A stretch of 64,000 bases of DNA from Levilactobacillus namurensis DSM 19117 (GTDB taxonomy: Bacteria > Bacillota > Bacilli > Lactobacillales > Lactobacillaceae). How positions within the stretch are numbered: position 1 is the stretch's first letter; every line of letters begins with the position of its first letter. Below are positions 37,264 through 47,595 of the stretch, one piece after another. The stretch covers positions 1-64,000 of the forward strand of contig NZ_AZDT01000006.1 in NCBI RefSeq assembly GCF_001434785.1, in the 5' to 3' direction. Made by a program: the position numbers and the translations under genes. The notes under the pieces were generated by a model. It did not search any database, had not been told where the DNA came from, and saw nothing but the letters and a program-made list of their open reading frames with translations.

Positions 37264-37303
37264 AAAAAGGGGCTTGAAAAGTTTAACTTTTCAGTCCCTT
37301 TTT
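37264..37303 (+). terminator. Terminator of tuf
   Basis: AAAAAGGG.CT.GAAAAG pairs with CTTTTCAGTCCCTTTTT around TTTAA. Confidence 0.88.
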
Positions 37304-37395
37304 CTTTGCTTGAAATCGAGAAGAGAGCGGGCGGTAAAAATTTCGGGTTACCCGGGGTAAGTGCCCGTCATTCACGGCTTTTAAGCAAAAATCAT

Positions 37396-37424
37396 TTTAC
37401 AATTGGCAATGGTTAAGGTACACT
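37396..37424 (+). promoter_or_regulatory. Promoter of tig
   Basis: TTTACA (37396-37401), 17-base spacer, TACACT (37419-37424), about 60 bases before the start codon. Confidence 0.65.
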
Positions 37425-37485
37425 AATACAGTATGCAATTGCTAGAATTGTAAATAGTAATATCTTTCATTTCGGAGGGAATACA

Positions 37486-38790
37486 ATGGCTGCAAAGTGG
37501 GAAAAAAAGGACGCAACTAAAGGTGAATTAACCTTTGAAATCGCGCCTGATAAGATTAAGGAAGGCTTAGACAAAGCTTTCCAACGTACCAAGAAGAACC
37601 TGGCTGTCCCTGGCTTCCGTAAGGGTCGTGTGCCTCGTCAAATCTTTGATCAAATGTACGGTGAAGAAGCATTGTACCAAGATGCCTTGAACATCGTCTT
37701 ACCAGATGCTTACGAACAAGCTATCAAGGATACTGAAATCGAACCAGTCGACCAACCTCAAGTGGATGTTGAATCCATGGATAAGGGTAAGGCTTGGGTT
37801 TTGAAGGCCGTTGTAACGGTTAAGCCAGACGTTAAGTTGGGCGAATACAAGAACTTGAGTGTCACGAAGCAAAACACCCGAGTTTACCAAAAGGACATTG
37901 ACGCTGAACTTGAAAAGCAACGTCAACAACAAGCCGAATTAGTCTTGAAGGAAGACGAAGCCGCTGCTAAGGGCGACACGGTCGTGATTGACTTTGACGG
38001 TTACGTTGATGGCAAGCAATTCGATGGTGGTAAGGCTGATAACTACTCCTTGGAATTGGGCTCTAACTCCTTCATCCCAGGCTTCGAAGACCAATTAGTT
38101 GGTCACAAGGCTGGTGAGAACGTTGACGTTAAGGTAACCTTCCCTAAGGATTACCAAGCCGAAGACTTACGTGATAAGGAAGCAACCTTTAAGGTTACGA
38201 TTCACGAAGTTAAGGAAAAGCAATTGCCAGAATTGGACGACGAATTTGCTAAGGACGTCGACGAAGATGTTGACAGCCTTGACGAATTGAAGGCCAAGAC
38301 TAAGGATCGTCTGAAGGAACAAAAGACGACGGCAGCACATGACGCTATCGAAGACGAAGCCATCAGCGAAGCTGTTGACAACGCCGAAATCGCTGAAGTG
38401 CCAGAAGCCATGATCAAGGACGACATCGATCGTCAAATGGATCAATACTTGGCTAACATGCAACAACAAGGCATCCAACCAAAGATGTACTTCCAGCTGA
38501 CGGGTACCACGGAAGACGACTTGCGGAAGCAATTCGCTGACGGTGCTGAAAAGCGGGTCAAGACGAACTTGGTTCTGGAAGCCGTTGTTGAAGCTGAAAA
38601 GATCGAACCAACGGAAGACCAAATCAAGGCAGAAGTTAAGGACTTGGCTGGTCAATACGGGATGGAAGAAAGCGCCGTTCGCAGTGCTTTATCCGATGAC
38701 ATGCTGAAGCATGATATCGCCATCAAGGCGGCCGTTGACTTAATTGCCGACTCTGCTAAGCAAGACAAGAAGAAGGACGCTGAAGACTAA
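37486..38790 (+). CDS. tig: Trigger factor
   Basis: Ribosome-bound chaperone and peptidyl-prolyl isomerase. The 434-residue protein has the N-terminal ribosome-binding domain with the signature loop [10 protein letters not shown] near residue 45, the FKBP-type domain ([20 protein letters not shown]...[17 protein letters not shown]) at about 155-240, and the helical C-terminal arms. CGGAGGG precedes ATG 37486. Highly biased codons. Single gene, followed by clpX as in many Firmicutes. Confidence 0.97.
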   Translation: MAAKWEKKDATKGELTFEIAPDKIKEGLDKAFQRTKKNLAVPGFRKGRVPRQIFDQMYGEEALYQDALNIVLPDAYEQAIKDTEIEPVDQPQVDVESMDKGKAWVLKAVVTVKPDVKLGEYKNLSVTKQNTRVYQKDIDAELEKQRQQQAELVLKEDEAAAKGDTVVIDFDGYVDGKQFDGGKADNYSLELGSNSFIPGFEDQLVGHKAGENVDVKVTFPKDYQAEDLRDKEATFKVTIHEVKEKQLPELDDEFAKDVDEDVDSLDELKAKTKDRLKEQKTTAAHDAIEDEAISEAVDNAEIAEVPEAMIKDDIDRQMDQYLANMQQQGIQPKMYFQLTGTTEDDLRKQFADGAEKRVKTNLVLEAVVEAEKIEPTEDQIKAEVKDLAGQYGMEESAVRSALSDDMLKHDIAIKAAVDLIADSAKQDKKKDAED

Positions 38791-38810
38791 TTTAGAGTCT
38801 TACAGGTCTG

Positions 38811-38841
38811 ACCGGGACGACAATTTGTTGTCCCGGTTTTT
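38811..38841 (+). terminator. Terminator of tig
   Basis: ACCGGGAC pairs with GTCCCGGT, with further pairing in the loop, then TTTTTC. Confidence 0.88.
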
Positions 38842-39006
38842 CTTTAGCACGCCAGCCGACCGGTGCCGTGTGAAGACGGATTAATTCTCTAACGGTCGGA
38901 ACTGTGGTATAGTACACCAATGACGGGGAAGCCTGGTTTGTTCAACAGGCATACTGACCCAAGGAAATAGACTGGGGCAACTGCCCGAGGAGAAAGGGTG
39001 AGTTTA

Positions 39007-40257
39007 TTGTTTGAAAACACCGAAACGAATGGCCCTGTGACCTGCTCTTTTTGCGGGAAAACCCAAGATCAAGTGCAGAAAATTGTTGCGGGACCAGGTG
39101 TTTACATCTGTAACGAATGCATCGATCTCTGTAAAGAAATTATCGATGAGGAATTTAGCCAAGATAATGCCCAGGAGACGTTGGAAGTCCCAACGCCAGC
39201 CGAGATTGTCCAGACGTTAGACCAATACGTCATTGGTCAAACGGAGGCTAAGCGGACCTTGTCCGTAGCGGTTTACAACCACTATAAGCGGGTCAATGAA
39301 ATGGCTAAGCACGACGATGGCCCCGAATTACAAAAGAGTAACATTGCGGTTATCGGGCCTACCGGTTCTGGGAAGACTTATTTAGCCCAGAGCTTAGCTA
39401 AAATCTTAAACGTTCCGTTTGCGATTGCGGACGCCACGACCTTGACGGAAGCCGGGTACGTGGGGGAAGACGTTGAAAATATTCTCTTGAAGCTGCTACA
39501 AAACGCCGATTACGACGTTGATCGGGCGGAAAAAGGGATTATTTACATTGATGAAATCGATAAGATTGCTAAAAAGGCTGAAAATGTCTCGATTACACGG
39601 GACGTTTCCGGTGAAGGGGTTCAACAAGCGCTCCTGAAGATCTTGGAAGGAACCATTGCTAACGTGCCGCCTCAAGGTGGTCGGAAGCACCCACAGCAAG
39701 AGTTCATTCAGATCGATACGACCAACATCCTGTTCATCGTTGGTGGGGCCTTTGATGGTATCGAAGGCATCGTTAAGCGGCGGTTAGGCGACCAAACGAT
39801 TGGGTTTGGTGCTGATACCAAGGAACAGAAGGTTCTGTCATCTGGGGATAGCTTGATGCAACACGTGATTCCAGAAGACTTGTTAGAGTTCGGGTTAATT
39901 CCAGAATTCATTGGACGGTTGCCTATTTTGACAGCCCTGGAAAAGCTGGATGAACACGACCTGGTCCGGATCTTAACGGAGCCTAAGAACGCGTTGGTTA
40001 AGCAATACGAGAAGCTCTTGTCGTTAGATGATGTGCAACTTGAGTTCCAGCCAGCAGCATTGCGGGAGATGGCTAAGTTAGCGATTGCTCGGAATACCGG
40101 TGCCCGGGGCTTACGGTCCATTATTGAAGACGTCATGCGCGACATCATGTTCGACTTACCAAGTCGACACGATGTGGCTAAGGTGATTATTACGGCTAAG
40201 ACCGTGACGGATCACGAAGAACCTGAATTGGTCTTGAAGGACCAAAAGGCTTCTTAA
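39007..40257 (+). CDS. clpX: ATP-dependent Clp protease ATP-binding subunit ClpX
   Basis: AAA+ unfoldase that feeds substrates to ClpP. The zinc-binding domain is complete ([10 protein letters not shown]...CNECIDLC at residues about 12-35), followed by Walker [13 protein letters not shown], Walker [10 protein letters not shown], the pore loop region and sensor II ([10 protein letters not shown]). I prefer the TTG at 39007 ([13 protein letters not shown]), with AAAGGG eight bases upstream and the family N-terminus; the GTG at 38998 (GAGGAG five bases upstream) would add three residues. Monocistronic; no CtsR-type operator was seen. Confidence 0.95.
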   Translation: MFENTETNGPVTCSFCGKTQDQVQKIVAGPGVYICNECIDLCKEIIDEEFSQDNAQETLEVPTPAEIVQTLDQYVIGQTEAKRTLSVAVYNHYKRVNEMAKHDDGPELQKSNIAVIGPTGSGKTYLAQSLAKILNVPFAIADATTLTEAGYVGEDVENILLKLLQNADYDVDRAEKGIIYIDEIDKIAKKAENVSITRDVSGEGVQQALLKILEGTIANVPPQGGRKHPQQEFIQIDTTNILFIVGGAFDGIEGIVKRRLGDQTIGFGADTKEQKVLSSGDSLMQHVIPEDLLEFGLIPEFIGRLPILTALEKLDEHDLVRILTEPKNALVKQYEKLLSLDDVQLEFQPAALREMAKLAIARNTGARGLRSIIEDVMRDIMFDLPSRHDVAKVIITAKTVTDHEEPELVLKDQKAS

Positions 40258-40272
40258 TTAAATGCAAGTTGA

Positions 40273-40304
40273 AGCGACTGGTCAGCGATGACTGGTCGCT
40301 TTTT
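40273..40304 (+). terminator. Terminator of clpX
   Basis: AGCGAC and inner GTCA pair with TGAC and GTCGCT around GCGA, then five T. Confidence 0.8.
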
Positions 40305-40423
40305 GCGTAAGCTGTAGCCCCCGTGGCGCGGGGACGACCGTGAGGATTTAGAATTCTCCCCATGTTGAGGGAAATTGTGTGTTAGAATGGTGAAAGATAT
40401 TTTGGAGAGGATGGCACAAAGGA

Positions 40424-41017
40424 ATGGAAGTTAATCACGTAGAACTCGTTATGAGCGCGGTTCAGCCCAGTCAATACCCCACCACGGGTTATCCAGAGAT
40501 TGCGTTGGTTGGTCGCTCGAACGTTGGAAAGTCATCGCTAACGAACGTCTTGATCAATCGGCGGTCGTATGCACGGACCTCAAGTCAGCCTGGTAAGACG
40601 CAAACGTTGAACTTCTATAACGTTGAAGACCAATTATACTTTGTGGACGTTCCCGGTTACGGATACGCGAAGGTCTCGAAGGCGGACCGGGAAAAGTGGG
40701 GGCAGATGATTGAAACGTACCTCACGCAGCGTGAACAATTACGTGGCGTCATTTCATTGATTGATGCCCGGCACGCTCCGACCGCCTTGGATGTTCAGAT
40801 GTATCAATGGCTGGCGTACTATGATTTGCCAATCTTGATTGTCGCGACTAAGAGTGACAAGATTGCTCGTGGTAAGTGGAACCAAGCCATTAGCCAAATC
40901 AAGAAGACGTTAGGGTTACCCAACGCGGATAATATTGTGTTGTTCTCTGCACCGCAGAAGATGGGCAAAGATGCCGTCTGGCAGTGGATTGAAGAACGTG
41001 CTTTTGGGGAGGAATAA
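40424..41017 (+). CDS. ysxC: Ribosome biogenesis GTPase YsxC/EngB
   Basis: Essential GTPase for 50S subunit assembly, 197 residues. G1 [12 protein letters not shown] near residue 30, G2 [14 protein letters not shown]3 [11 protein letters not shown]4 [14 protein letters not shown], all intact. GGAGAGG lies upstream of ATG 40424. It follows clpX, the usual Firmicutes order, and is joined to the MazG-like gene by a three-base gap. Confidence 0.95.
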   Translation: MEVNHVELVMSAVQPSQYPTTGYPEIALVGRSNVGKSSLTNVLINRRSYARTSSQPGKTQTLNFYNVEDQLYFVDVPGYGYAKVSKADREKWGQMIETYLTQREQLRGVISLIDARHAPTALDVQMYQWLAYYDLPILIVATKSDKIARGKWNQAISQIKKTLGLPNADNIVLFSAPQKMGKDAVWQWIEERAFGEE

Positions 41018-41019
41018 TT

Positions 41020-41325
41020 GTGGAATTTAATGAGTATCAACAAGCTGCCAATCGGACCCTGTACGGCAATGAACAAGTTCTGACCAACTGTGCCCTGGGC
41101 CTAGCGGGTGAGACGGGTCAGGTCGTGGAACTGGTCAAGCGCTACACGTTCCACGGTCAAGATCTCGATCATGACGCGTTGGTCAAGGAAATGGGGGACG
41201 TTTTGTGGTATCTGAGTCAGGTTGCCCAGTGGGCCGATATTGACTTCGACGAGGTTGCCCAAAACAACATCCAACGGTTAAATGACCGGTATCCTAATGG
41301 CTACCATAAACAGCTTAAGGATTAA
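41020..41325 (+). CDS. MazG-like nucleotide pyrophosphohydrolase
   Basis: All-alpha NTP pyrophosphohydrolase family protein, 101 residues. The metal-binding motif GLAGETGQVVELVK (ExxE) lies near residue 30 and the second acidic pair in KEMGDVLWYLSQ (ExxD) near 65. It would hydrolyse a nucleoside triphosphate to monophosphate, possibly cleaning the nucleotide pool. GTG 41020 has GGGGAGG seven bases upstream. Co-transcribed with ysxC and closed by a bidirectional terminator. Confidence 0.88.
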   Translation: MEFNEYQQAANRTLYGNEQVLTNCALGLAGETGQVVELVKRYTFHGQDLDHDALVKEMGDVLWYLSQVAQWADIDFDEVAQNNIQRLNDRYPNGYHKQLKD

Positions 41326-41328
41326 CGC

Positions 41329-41367
41329 AAAAGGGTCCCCGCGGAATTTGTCCGCAGGGACCCTTTT
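41329..41367. terminator. Bidirectional terminator between the MazG-like gene and the 58-aa gene
   Basis: AAAAGGGTCCC.GCGGA pairs with TCCGC.GGGACCCTTTT around ATTTG; T and A runs flank both sides. Confidence 0.9.
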
Positions 41368-41378
41368 CTGGTCACCGG

Positions 41379-41555
41379 TTACTTGTTGTCGTGTTTGTCT
41401 TGATCAGCCTTGATGAGTTCCTTAGGCCGTTTGTCGTTTTTATGTTCGTCTTGGCGTTTGAGGAACTTGTCCCGTTGAGCGTCATGGGGATCCATCTGGG
41501 CGAACTTGCCAAACATGGCGTCTAAGTTATCTTGCCGTTTAACTTTAAGGGCCAT
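41379..41555 (-). CDS. Small highly charged protein (58 aa), unknown function
   Basis: Begins MALKVKRQDNLDAMFGKFAQ, then MDPHDAQRDKFLKRQDEH and a Lys/Asp-rich tail ending KADQDKHDNK. GGGAGGTGG lies four to six bases before the ATG at 41555, and a bidirectional terminator sits just past its stop, so this is very likely a real gene despite its size. It has no membrane segment and about half its residues are charged. Its start resembles short streptococcal and lactobacillar proteins of unknown role (SPJ_0845-like), but I hold that lightly. Confidence 0.8.
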   Translation of the reverse strand: MALKVKRQDNLDAMFGKFAQMDPHDAQRDKFLKRQDEHKNDKRPKELIKADQDKHDNK

Positions 41556-41706
41556 AAAGCCACCTCCCTACCTTTTTCAGTTATCATAGCAGAACTTGAG
41601 GGATTTGTCATTTATCGCCGTCAGGTCGCGGGTGGATTGCTTGCACCAAACAGGTATTCGGCTTATACTTTATTAGCTAAATTATCAGAAATGGAGGGGG
41701 CGCACT

Positions 41707-43527
41707 TTGGCTTCGGAATATTTAGAGCATAAACTGGCATTGCTGCCGGGGCTTCCAGGTTGTTACCTGATGAAGAATGTTAACAGTCAGATTATCTATG
41801 TGGGTAAAGCGAAGAACCTGAAGAACCGGGTACGCTCTTACTTTAAGAGCAGTCATACGGGAAAAACGGCACAGTTGGTCAGTGAGATCGTGGATTTTGA
41901 GACGATTATCACGTCAACGGATAAGGAAGCCTTTCTCCTGGAAATCACCCTGATTCAAAAGCATCAACCGTACTTTAACATCAAGCTAAAGCAGGGGACG
42001 GGTTACCCGTACATCAAGATTACGCATGAACGGGATCCCCAGTTATTACTGGTCAACGACGTGCGAAAGGATGGCGGCTATTACTTCGGACCGTACCCGA
42101 ACGTTTATGCGGCCGAGGAGACGATTCACTTCTTACAGAAGGTCTATCCGTTACGGCGGTGTACGGGTTTCCAGGGACGCCCCTGTCTCTACTATCATAT
42201 GGGACAATGCTTAGGGGCCTGCTTTAAGGAAGTGCCGGAAGCGGCTTATCAGGAACAGATTCGTAAGATCAAGTCATTTTTGAACGGCAACACGGGCCAC
42301 GCTGAGAAGCAGTTGCGGTCCCGAATGGAAGCCGCAGCGGCGGAGATGCAGTATGAGCGGGCCGCGGATCTACGGGATCAGATTCGGTACATCGAAGCGA
42401 CCGTGGAGAAGCAAAAGATCATTTCGAACGACAACACGCCACGGGATATCTTCAACTTTTACCTGGATAAGGGCTGGTTGTCGATCCAGGTCTTCTTCAT
42501 CCGCCAGGCGCGGCTTATGAAGCGAGAAAAGCGGCTTTTTCCAATTGTTAGTACGGCTGAAGAGGAATTGGCCAGCTTTATCGTACAATTCTATCACCGG
42601 AAGAACACGGTGTTGCCGCGTGAGATTTTAGTGCCCAAGAGTATCGATGGCGCGGTGATTGAAGAACTCTTGCACGTACCCGTTCGGACGCCCCAGCGGG
42701 GGACTAAGCGGGATTTACTTGAGATGGCGGGAAAGAATGCCCGGCTAGTCTTAGAAGAAAAGTTCCGGCTTCTGGAGTTGGATGAGCGAAAGACTACGGG
42801 TGCCATGAAAGAAATCACGGATGCCTTAGGAATTGCACCGGGGCATAAGATCGAGGCTTTCGACCACTCGCATATTCAAGGGGCCGATTTAGTCTCGGCC
42901 ATGGTGGTCTTTGTGGACGGTCAACCGAATAAGAAGCTGTATCGTAAATATAAGTTACGGACGGTCGACCATGCTGACGAAACGGCCAGCACCCTAGAGG
43001 TCATTCGCCGGCGGTATACACGGCTCTTAAAGGAGCATGCGGCGCTACCCGACCTGATCCTAATGGACGGGGGCGACATTCAGATGAACGCCGTGAAAGA
43101 AGTCTTAGAGGACGAATTGGACCTGCATATTCCGGTGGCGGGGATGGTCAAGAATGACCACCATAAGACGGCGGATCTATTGTTCGGACCGGACGACCAC
43201 CACGTCCGTTTGGATCCTAAGAGCCAGGGGTTCTATCTGGTTCAGCGCATCCAAGATGAAGTGCACCGGTTTGCCATCACTTTCCACCGACAAGTACACA
43301 CTAAGCATTCGCTGAGCTCCCGCCTTGATTTGATTCCGGGCGTGGGACCGAAAACGCGTAATAAGCTGTTGCGGAAGTACGGGTCGACCAAGAAAATCAG
43401 CGAAGCAGAGATTGCTGACCTGCAGGATCTGGGCATCAGCAAGACGACGGCACAGACGATTCACGTGATCCTGCAAGCGGAGATGAACACGGAGGTCCGC
43501 AACCCGCGCACCCCGACTAATCTTTGA
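41707..43527 (+). CDS. uvrC: Excinuclease ABC subunit C
   Basis: Makes both incisions in nucleotide excision repair. The 606 residues show the N-terminal GIY-YIG nuclease (GCYLMKNVNSQIIYVGKAKN), the Cys-rich FQGRPCLYYHMGQCLGAC segment, the UVR domain for UvrB contact (MQYERAADLRDQI), the RNase H-like nuclease (IEAFDHSHIQGADLVSAMVVF, LILMDGG) and the C-terminal helix-hairpin-helix (LDLIPGVGPKTRNKLL). Starts with TTG at 41707, with GGAGGGGG seven to thirteen bases upstream. Its stop codon overlaps the -35 of the obgE promoter. Confidence 0.96.
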   Translation: MASEYLEHKLALLPGLPGCYLMKNVNSQIIYVGKAKNLKNRVRSYFKSSHTGKTAQLVSEIVDFETIITSTDKEAFLLEITLIQKHQPYFNIKLKQGTGYPYIKITHERDPQLLLVNDVRKDGGYYFGPYPNVYAAEETIHFLQKVYPLRRCTGFQGRPCLYYHMGQCLGACFKEVPEAAYQEQIRKIKSFLNGNTGHAEKQLRSRMEAAAAEMQYERAADLRDQIRYIEATVEKQKIISNDNTPRDIFNFYLDKGWLSIQVFFIRQARLMKREKRLFPIVSTAEEELASFIVQFYHRKNTVLPREILVPKSIDGAVIEELLHVPVRTPQRGTKRDLLEMAGKNARLVLEEKFRLLELDERKTTGAMKEITDALGIAPGHKIEAFDHSHIQGADLVSAMVVFVDGQPNKKLYRKYKLRTVDHADETASTLEVIRRRYTRLLKEHAALPDLILMDGGDIQMNAVKEVLEDELDLHIPVAGMVKNDHHKTADLLFGPDDHHVRLDPKSQGFYLVQRIQDEVHRFAITFHRQVHTKHSLSSRLDLIPGVGPKTRNKLLRKYGSTKKISEAEIADLQDLGISKTTAQTIHVILQAEMNTEVRNPRTPTNL

Positions 43528-43552
43528 CGCTAGCCACATTTGTCGGTATACT
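43524..43552 (+). promoter_or_regulatory. Promoter of obgE
   Basis: TTGACG (43524-43529), 17-base spacer, TATACT (43547-43552), starting inside the uvrC stop codon. Confidence 0.75.
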
Positions 43553-43610
43553 AACTTAGCGAAGACAACTGCAAGTCAGGGTCGCCTGGCTTAGAAAATG
43601 AGGAAATAAT

Positions 43611-44912
43611 ATGGCTTTTGTAGATCAAGTAAAAATTAATGTTAAAGCCGGAAACGGTGGCAACGGCATGGTGGCCTTTCGGCGGGAAAAATTCGTGCCG
43701 AACGGGGGCCCAGCCGGCGGTGACGGTGGTCGCGGCGGTAACGTCGTGTTTGTCGTCAACGAAGGGTTACGAACGCTGATGGACTTCCGTTACCAACGGA
43801 AGTTTAAAGCGAAAAACGGCGGTAACGGGGCCATCAAGCAGATGACGGGTCGTGGCGCCGATGATTTGATCGTGCAAGTTCCTCAGGGGACCACGATTAT
43901 CAATAACGAAACGGGCGCTGTCGTTGGTGACTTAGTTGCACCCGACGACCAGCTGATCGTTGCCCACGGTGGCCGGGGTGGCCGGGGCAATATCCACTTT
44001 GCCTCCCCTAAGAATCCGGCACCGGAAATCGCTGAAAACGGAGAACCGGGTGAGGAACTCGAAGTCCGCTTGGAACTGAAGGTCTTGGCTGACGTCGGAC
44101 TGGTCGGCTTCCCTTCCGTTGGGAAATCGACGCTGTTATCGACCGTTACCAGTGCTAAGCCCAAGATTGCGGAATACCACTTTACCACGCTAGTACCGAA
44201 CCTGGGGATGGTGCGGTTAGATGACGGACAAGACTTCGTTATGGCGGATCTGCCAGGGCTGATCGAAGGTGCGGCTAAGGGCATTGGGTTAGGTTTCCAG
44301 TTCTTGCGGCACGTTGAACGGACCCGGGTCATTCTCCACGTGATCGATATGAGTGGGATTGAAGGTCGTGATCCATACGATGACTTTGAGAAGATCAACC
44401 GTGAGTTGCAGGCCTATGATCCGGATATCTTGAAGCGGCCACAGATCGTGGTGGCGAACAAGATGGATATGCCCGATGCGGAAGCGCACTTAGTCCAGTT
44501 TAAACAAGACTTGGCGGGGGACCAGCTACTGGCACAGACGCCGGAAGTCTTTGCGATTTCCACGTTGACCCACCAAGGCCTGACGCCCCTCCTGCAACGG
44601 ACGGCAGAACTTTTGGCGCAGACGCCGAAGTTCCCAGTCAAGGAAGACGCCGAAACCTTAAAGACGGTCGAGTACGACTTCAAGCAGACACCGGACTTTA
44701 CCATTACGCGCGATACCGATGGGACTTGGGTCTTGAGCGGCGAGAAGTTAGAGAAGCTGTTTAAGATGACGGACGTAACGCACGACGAAAGCCTGTTACG
44801 CTTTGCCCGGCAGATGCGGGGCATGGGCGTGGACAGCGCGCTGCGTGACAAGGGTGCCCAAAATGGGGACACCGTGAAGATCGGCGACTTCTCGTTTGAA
44901 TACATGGCTTAG
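43611..44912 (+). CDS. obgE: GTPase Obg
   Basis: Ribosome-associated GTPase for 50S assembly and stress response. The 433-residue protein has the glycine-rich Obg fold at 1-158 ([28 protein letters not shown]), the G domain (G1 [12 protein letters not shown]3 [10 protein letters not shown]4 NKMDMPDA), and the C-terminal OCT domain that many but not all Obg proteins carry ([23 protein letters not shown]). Own promoter and terminator. Confidence 0.97.
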   Translation: MAFVDQVKINVKAGNGGNGMVAFRREKFVPNGGPAGGDGGRGGNVVFVVNEGLRTLMDFRYQRKFKAKNGGNGAIKQMTGRGADDLIVQVPQGTTIINNETGAVVGDLVAPDDQLIVAHGGRGGRGNIHFASPKNPAPEIAENGEPGEELEVRLELKVLADVGLVGFPSVGKSTLLSTVTSAKPKIAEYHFTTLVPNLGMVRLDDGQDFVMADLPGLIEGAAKGIGLGFQFLRHVERTRVILHVIDMSGIEGRDPYDDFEKINRELQAYDPDILKRPQIVVANKMDMPDAEAHLVQFKQDLAGDQLLAQTPEVFAISTLTHQGLTPLLQRTAELLAQTPKFPVKEDAETLKTVEYDFKQTPDFTITRDTDGTWVLSGEKLEKLFKMTDVTHDESLLRFARQMRGMGVDSALRDKGAQNGDTVKIGDFSFEYMA

Positions 44913-44933
44913 GCCAATCAAGCAAAAGAATCT

Positions 44934-44977
44934 AAAAAAGTGGTTTCTTTCATCGCAGGATGAAGGAAACCACTTTT
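44934..44977. terminator. Bidirectional terminator between obgE and the lipoprotein gene
   Basis: AAAAAAGTGGTTTC.TTCATC pairs with GATGAA.GAAACCACTTTTT around GCAG. Confidence 0.9.
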
Positions 44978-44984
44978 TAATAGA

Positions 44985-45734
44985 CTAGAGATGGATGGTC
45001 AACCAGCCAGAAGGCTTGACCAGTTGGTGTTGCTTCTGGTCGTAGCCCCCGGCAAACGCAATCTTGAGGGTGTCTAACTTAGGCGCCTTTCCCTGGCTTG
45101 CTAGGCCGGTCGCGAAAGTTGCGAGTTGACGGTGCGCCCCGATTGTTCGTCCGGCGCTAGCGTCGCTTAACTGGTTCGTTGCGCTGAGGCGGTGTCCGTT
45201 ACTCAGGCGAATCTCACGGATACCGTCCGTGGTTACGGCCCGTTTACCGCGGTTCAAAATGGTGAACTTGACCTGAACCGTGTAGTAGGGACTCTTGATT
45301 GAAGGCAGGTTCAAGGCTTGCGCGGCCATCTTCTTGGCGTTGGCCGTCTCAGCGGTGTTCGCAATCGTCCGGACCAGCGTGATCCGGTAAGTCAGGGCCC
45401 CACTTTTAATGGTGTGCTTGCGGGTGTGGGCCTGGTCGAGGGTCAGCTTGGTCCCGACTCGGTCGTAGGTGTATTGTCCGGGTTGCTGTAAGTTGCCTGA
45501 TTTGACGTAGCCCCGGGCCTTAGTCTGGGCGGCGTCGGGCTTAAATGATTGTGCAATTTTAGCGGACGACGAGGCGGAGAAAGCTGCGTCTGGTTTCGGG
45601 GCTTGATACTTTTTAGAGGATGTTTCCTGATTCTTGAAGCTGGTGCTACTCTTTTGCGCGGTGTTTTGGCAACCGGTTAGGCCTAAGGCAAGGACGCTTA
45701 GACCGGCAACCAAGATAGGATGAATGAGGCGCAT
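44985..45734 (-). CDS. Lipoprotein of unknown function (249 aa)
   Basis: Surface lipoprotein: a short signal peptide ends in the lipobox LTGC (Cys near residue 22). A Ser/Lys-rich spacer follows, then a domain of about 160 residues with the pattern of an immunoglobulin-like extracellular fold (TYRITLVRTIAN, YYTVQVKFTILNRGKRAV, GIREIRLSNGHRLSAT), similar in style to DUF4352/DUF5067 proteins. AAAGGAG lies nine bases before the ATG at 45734. The small gene upstream reads in the same direction with a 15-base gap, so they may form an operon. Function unknown. Confidence 0.8.
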   Translation of the reverse strand: MRLIHPILVAGLSVLALGLTGCQNTAQKSSTSFKNQETSSKKYQAPKPDAAFSASSSAKIAQSFKPDAAQTKARGYVKSGNLQQPGQYTYDRVGTKLTLDQAHTRKHTIKSGALTYRITLVRTIANTAETANAKKMAAQALNLPSIKSPYYTVQVKFTILNRGKRAVTTDGIREIRLSNGHRLSATNQLSDASAGRTIGAHRQLATFATGLASQGKAPKLDTLKIAFAGGYDQKQHQLVKPSGWLTIHL

Positions 45735-45749
45735 GGTCGATGACTCCTT

Positions 45750-46025
45750 TCAGCCAAGTAAAATTTGATGCGTGATAAGCCGGTACCCATAAAGTCGTTG
45801 GGGTGGCGGCCCCGGGGTAAAAAGGCTGGCAGTGGGGGGCACTTGTTGTACGCGAGCGCGAAACTGGTCTAGGGTCAGTGGTCGGCCGGAGGTACTGAGA
45901 CATTCTAAGCGGTCCTCAACCACCCGGAGGTCCGTGATGGGCCGGTTGCTGGAAGGGGTCTCCCAGAAAAGACGTAATTGGGGGTCGAGGTCTTGAGTTG
46001 AGCGGTGAAAGTCGATTAAACGCAC
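45750..46025 (-). CDS. Small protein of unknown function (91 aa)
   Basis: I do not recognise it. The sequence MRLIDFHRSTQDLDPQLRLFWETPSS is hydrophilic, with a middle LTLDQFRARVQQVPPTAS segment and no membrane helix. It starts with GTG at 46025, with AAAGGAAGTGG just upstream, and is followed after 15 bases by the lipoprotein gene. The good ribosome binding site and codon use support it as a gene. Confidence 0.6.
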   Translation of the reverse strand: MRLIDFHRSTQDLDPQLRLFWETPSSNRPITDLRVVEDRLECLSTSGRPLTLDQFRARVQQVPPTASLFTPGPPPQRLYGYRLITHQILLG

Positions 46026-46205
46026 ACGACCACTTCCTTTGACACCAGATTCGCCGCATTGGCTAGGTTAATTATACCGAATTTTGACAGGGAACCCCAA
46101 GGAAAGTTGCTTCTGACCAGTATCGGGGTCAAAAGTTGCGATTTTGGCCAAAATCCCCTAAAATAGTGAACGGACTTTAATTCGATAGATAGGAACGAAA
46201 AAAAT

Positions 46206-47156
46206 ATGGAAATTGAATTTTTAGGAACGGGCGCGGGCTCACCGGGCAAGTTTCGCAACGTCACCAGTACGGCGCTTCGCTTATTAGATGAGCGGAATTC
46301 GGTCTGGCTGTTCGACGTTGGTGAAGCAACGCAGCACCAGATCTTACGGACGACGCTGAAGCCCCGCAAAATTGACAAGATTTTTATCACACACTTACAC
46401 GGTGACCATATTTTTGGGTTGCCGGGCCTGCTTAGCAGTCGCTCATTTCAAGGGGGCGAGGCACCGCTAACGATATACGGGCCTAAGGGAATTCGGGACT
46501 TCGTTGAAGTGAGTTTACGGGTCTCCCAGACCAAGTTGTCTTACAAGATTCACTATCAAGAAATTGCGACGGACGGGCTAGTCTTTGAGGACGACAAGTT
46601 TAAAGTCTACGCGCACCATCTAGATCACCGGATTACCTGCTACGGGTACCGGGTGGTTGAAAAGGCCCATCCGGGTGAATTGATGGTTGAGAAACTCCGC
46701 GCGGCCCAGGTTCCTTCGGGGCCGGTCTACGGCCAGCTAAAGGCCGGACAAACGGTGACTTTGCCGGATGGTCGGACCTTGAATGGTCAAGACTTCTTGG
46801 GGCCTAGCCAACCCGGACGCATTGTTGCGATTTTAGGAGACACGCGGCAGACGCCGGGGGAAGAAAAGCTGGCAGCTAACGCAGATGTGTTAGTTCACGA
46901 GAGCACTTTTGCGAAGGGAGAGGGCAAGTTAGCCCGCGCCTATTACCATTCGACGAATATTCAAGCCGCTGAGTTGGCTAAGCGTGCACACGTGAAGTTA
47001 TTATTGTTGAACCATATTTCGGCCCGCTACACGGGGAAGCTGGCGAACGAATTGCAGCATCAAGCCCGTGAAGTGTTCCATAATACGCGTGTCGTGAAGG
47101 ATTTTGATGAGGTTACGGTCGCATTTCAGAAGACAACGGAGGCATCCCGGTCATGA
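46206..47156 (+). CDS. rnz: Ribonuclease Z
   Basis: Endonuclease that trims the 3' end of tRNA precursors lacking encoded CCA. The 316-residue metallo-beta-lactamase protein starts [21 protein letters not shown], with the HxHxDH motif [10 protein letters not shown] near 65, ILGDTRQTP near 210, and the [14 protein letters not shown] and LLNHISARY motifs near the end. In this genome the tRNA-Ser nearby indeed lacks CCA. Overlaps lapA by four bases. Confidence 0.95.
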   Translation: MEIEFLGTGAGSPGKFRNVTSTALRLLDERNSVWLFDVGEATQHQILRTTLKPRKIDKIFITHLHGDHIFGLPGLLSSRSFQGGEAPLTIYGPKGIRDFVEVSLRVSQTKLSYKIHYQEIATDGLVFEDDKFKVYAHHLDHRITCYGYRVVEKAHPGELMVEKLRAAQVPSGPVYGQLKAGQTVTLPDGRTLNGQDFLGPSQPGRIVAILGDTRQTPGEEKLAANADVLVHESTFAKGEGKLARAYYHSTNIQAAELAKRAHVKLLLLNHISARYTGKLANELQHQAREVFHNTRVVKDFDEVTVAFQKTTEASRS

Positions 47157-47530
47157 AGAATCAATGGCGGATCATTTTAACGATTTTGTTGGTCATCATT
47201 GTCGCGATTTTTGCAATCTTAAATGTTGAATCGGTTCCCGTATCCTTCGGGTTCACGACGGTCCGCTGGCCGTTGATCCTGATCTTATTAGTTTCAATTC
47301 TGATTGGGGCGGTCTTAATGATTCTCTTCTCCACGATTACCAGTGTGCGGCATAACCGCGCGTATAAGGATTTGGAAAAGGAATTGGCCACGCTGAATCA
47401 GGAGAATGACCAGCTCAAGAAGCGCCTGCAGAATTCTCATGGCAAACAAGTCGTGGGGCAGCAGGAGAAACAGATCCAAGACCTGGAGACCCAGGTCAAG
47501 GCGTTGAAGCAACAACTAGCAGCGAAATAG
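47153..47530 (+). CDS. LapA family membrane protein (DUF1049)
   Basis: Small membrane protein, 125 residues: two membrane helices ([26 protein letters not shown] and [21 protein letters not shown]) joined by the DUF1049 turn, then a cytoplasmic coiled coil ([21 protein letters not shown]..., [16 protein letters not shown]). Homologues take part in lipopolysaccharide control in Gram-negatives, but the Firmicutes role is unknown. Overlaps rnz by four bases (ATGA). Confidence 0.88.
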   Translation: MKNQWRIILTILLVIIVAIFAILNVESVPVSFGFTTVRWPLILILLVSILIGAVLMILFSTITSVRHNRAYKDLEKELATLNQENDQLKKRLQNSHGKQVVGQQEKQIQDLETQVKALKQQLAAK

Positions 47531-47540
47531 ATGAACGCTG

Positions 47541-47568
47541 AAGAGTGATGCCGTGAGACATCACTCTT
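47541..47568 (+). terminator. Weak terminator-like hairpin after rnz-lapA
   Basis: AAGAGTGATG pairs perfectly with CATCACTCTT around eight bases, but only a broken T-run (CTATGTTTT) follows, so readthrough into recJ is likely. Confidence 0.5.
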
Positions 47569-47595
47569 CTATGTTTTAGAAAGGGTGAGCAGTTG

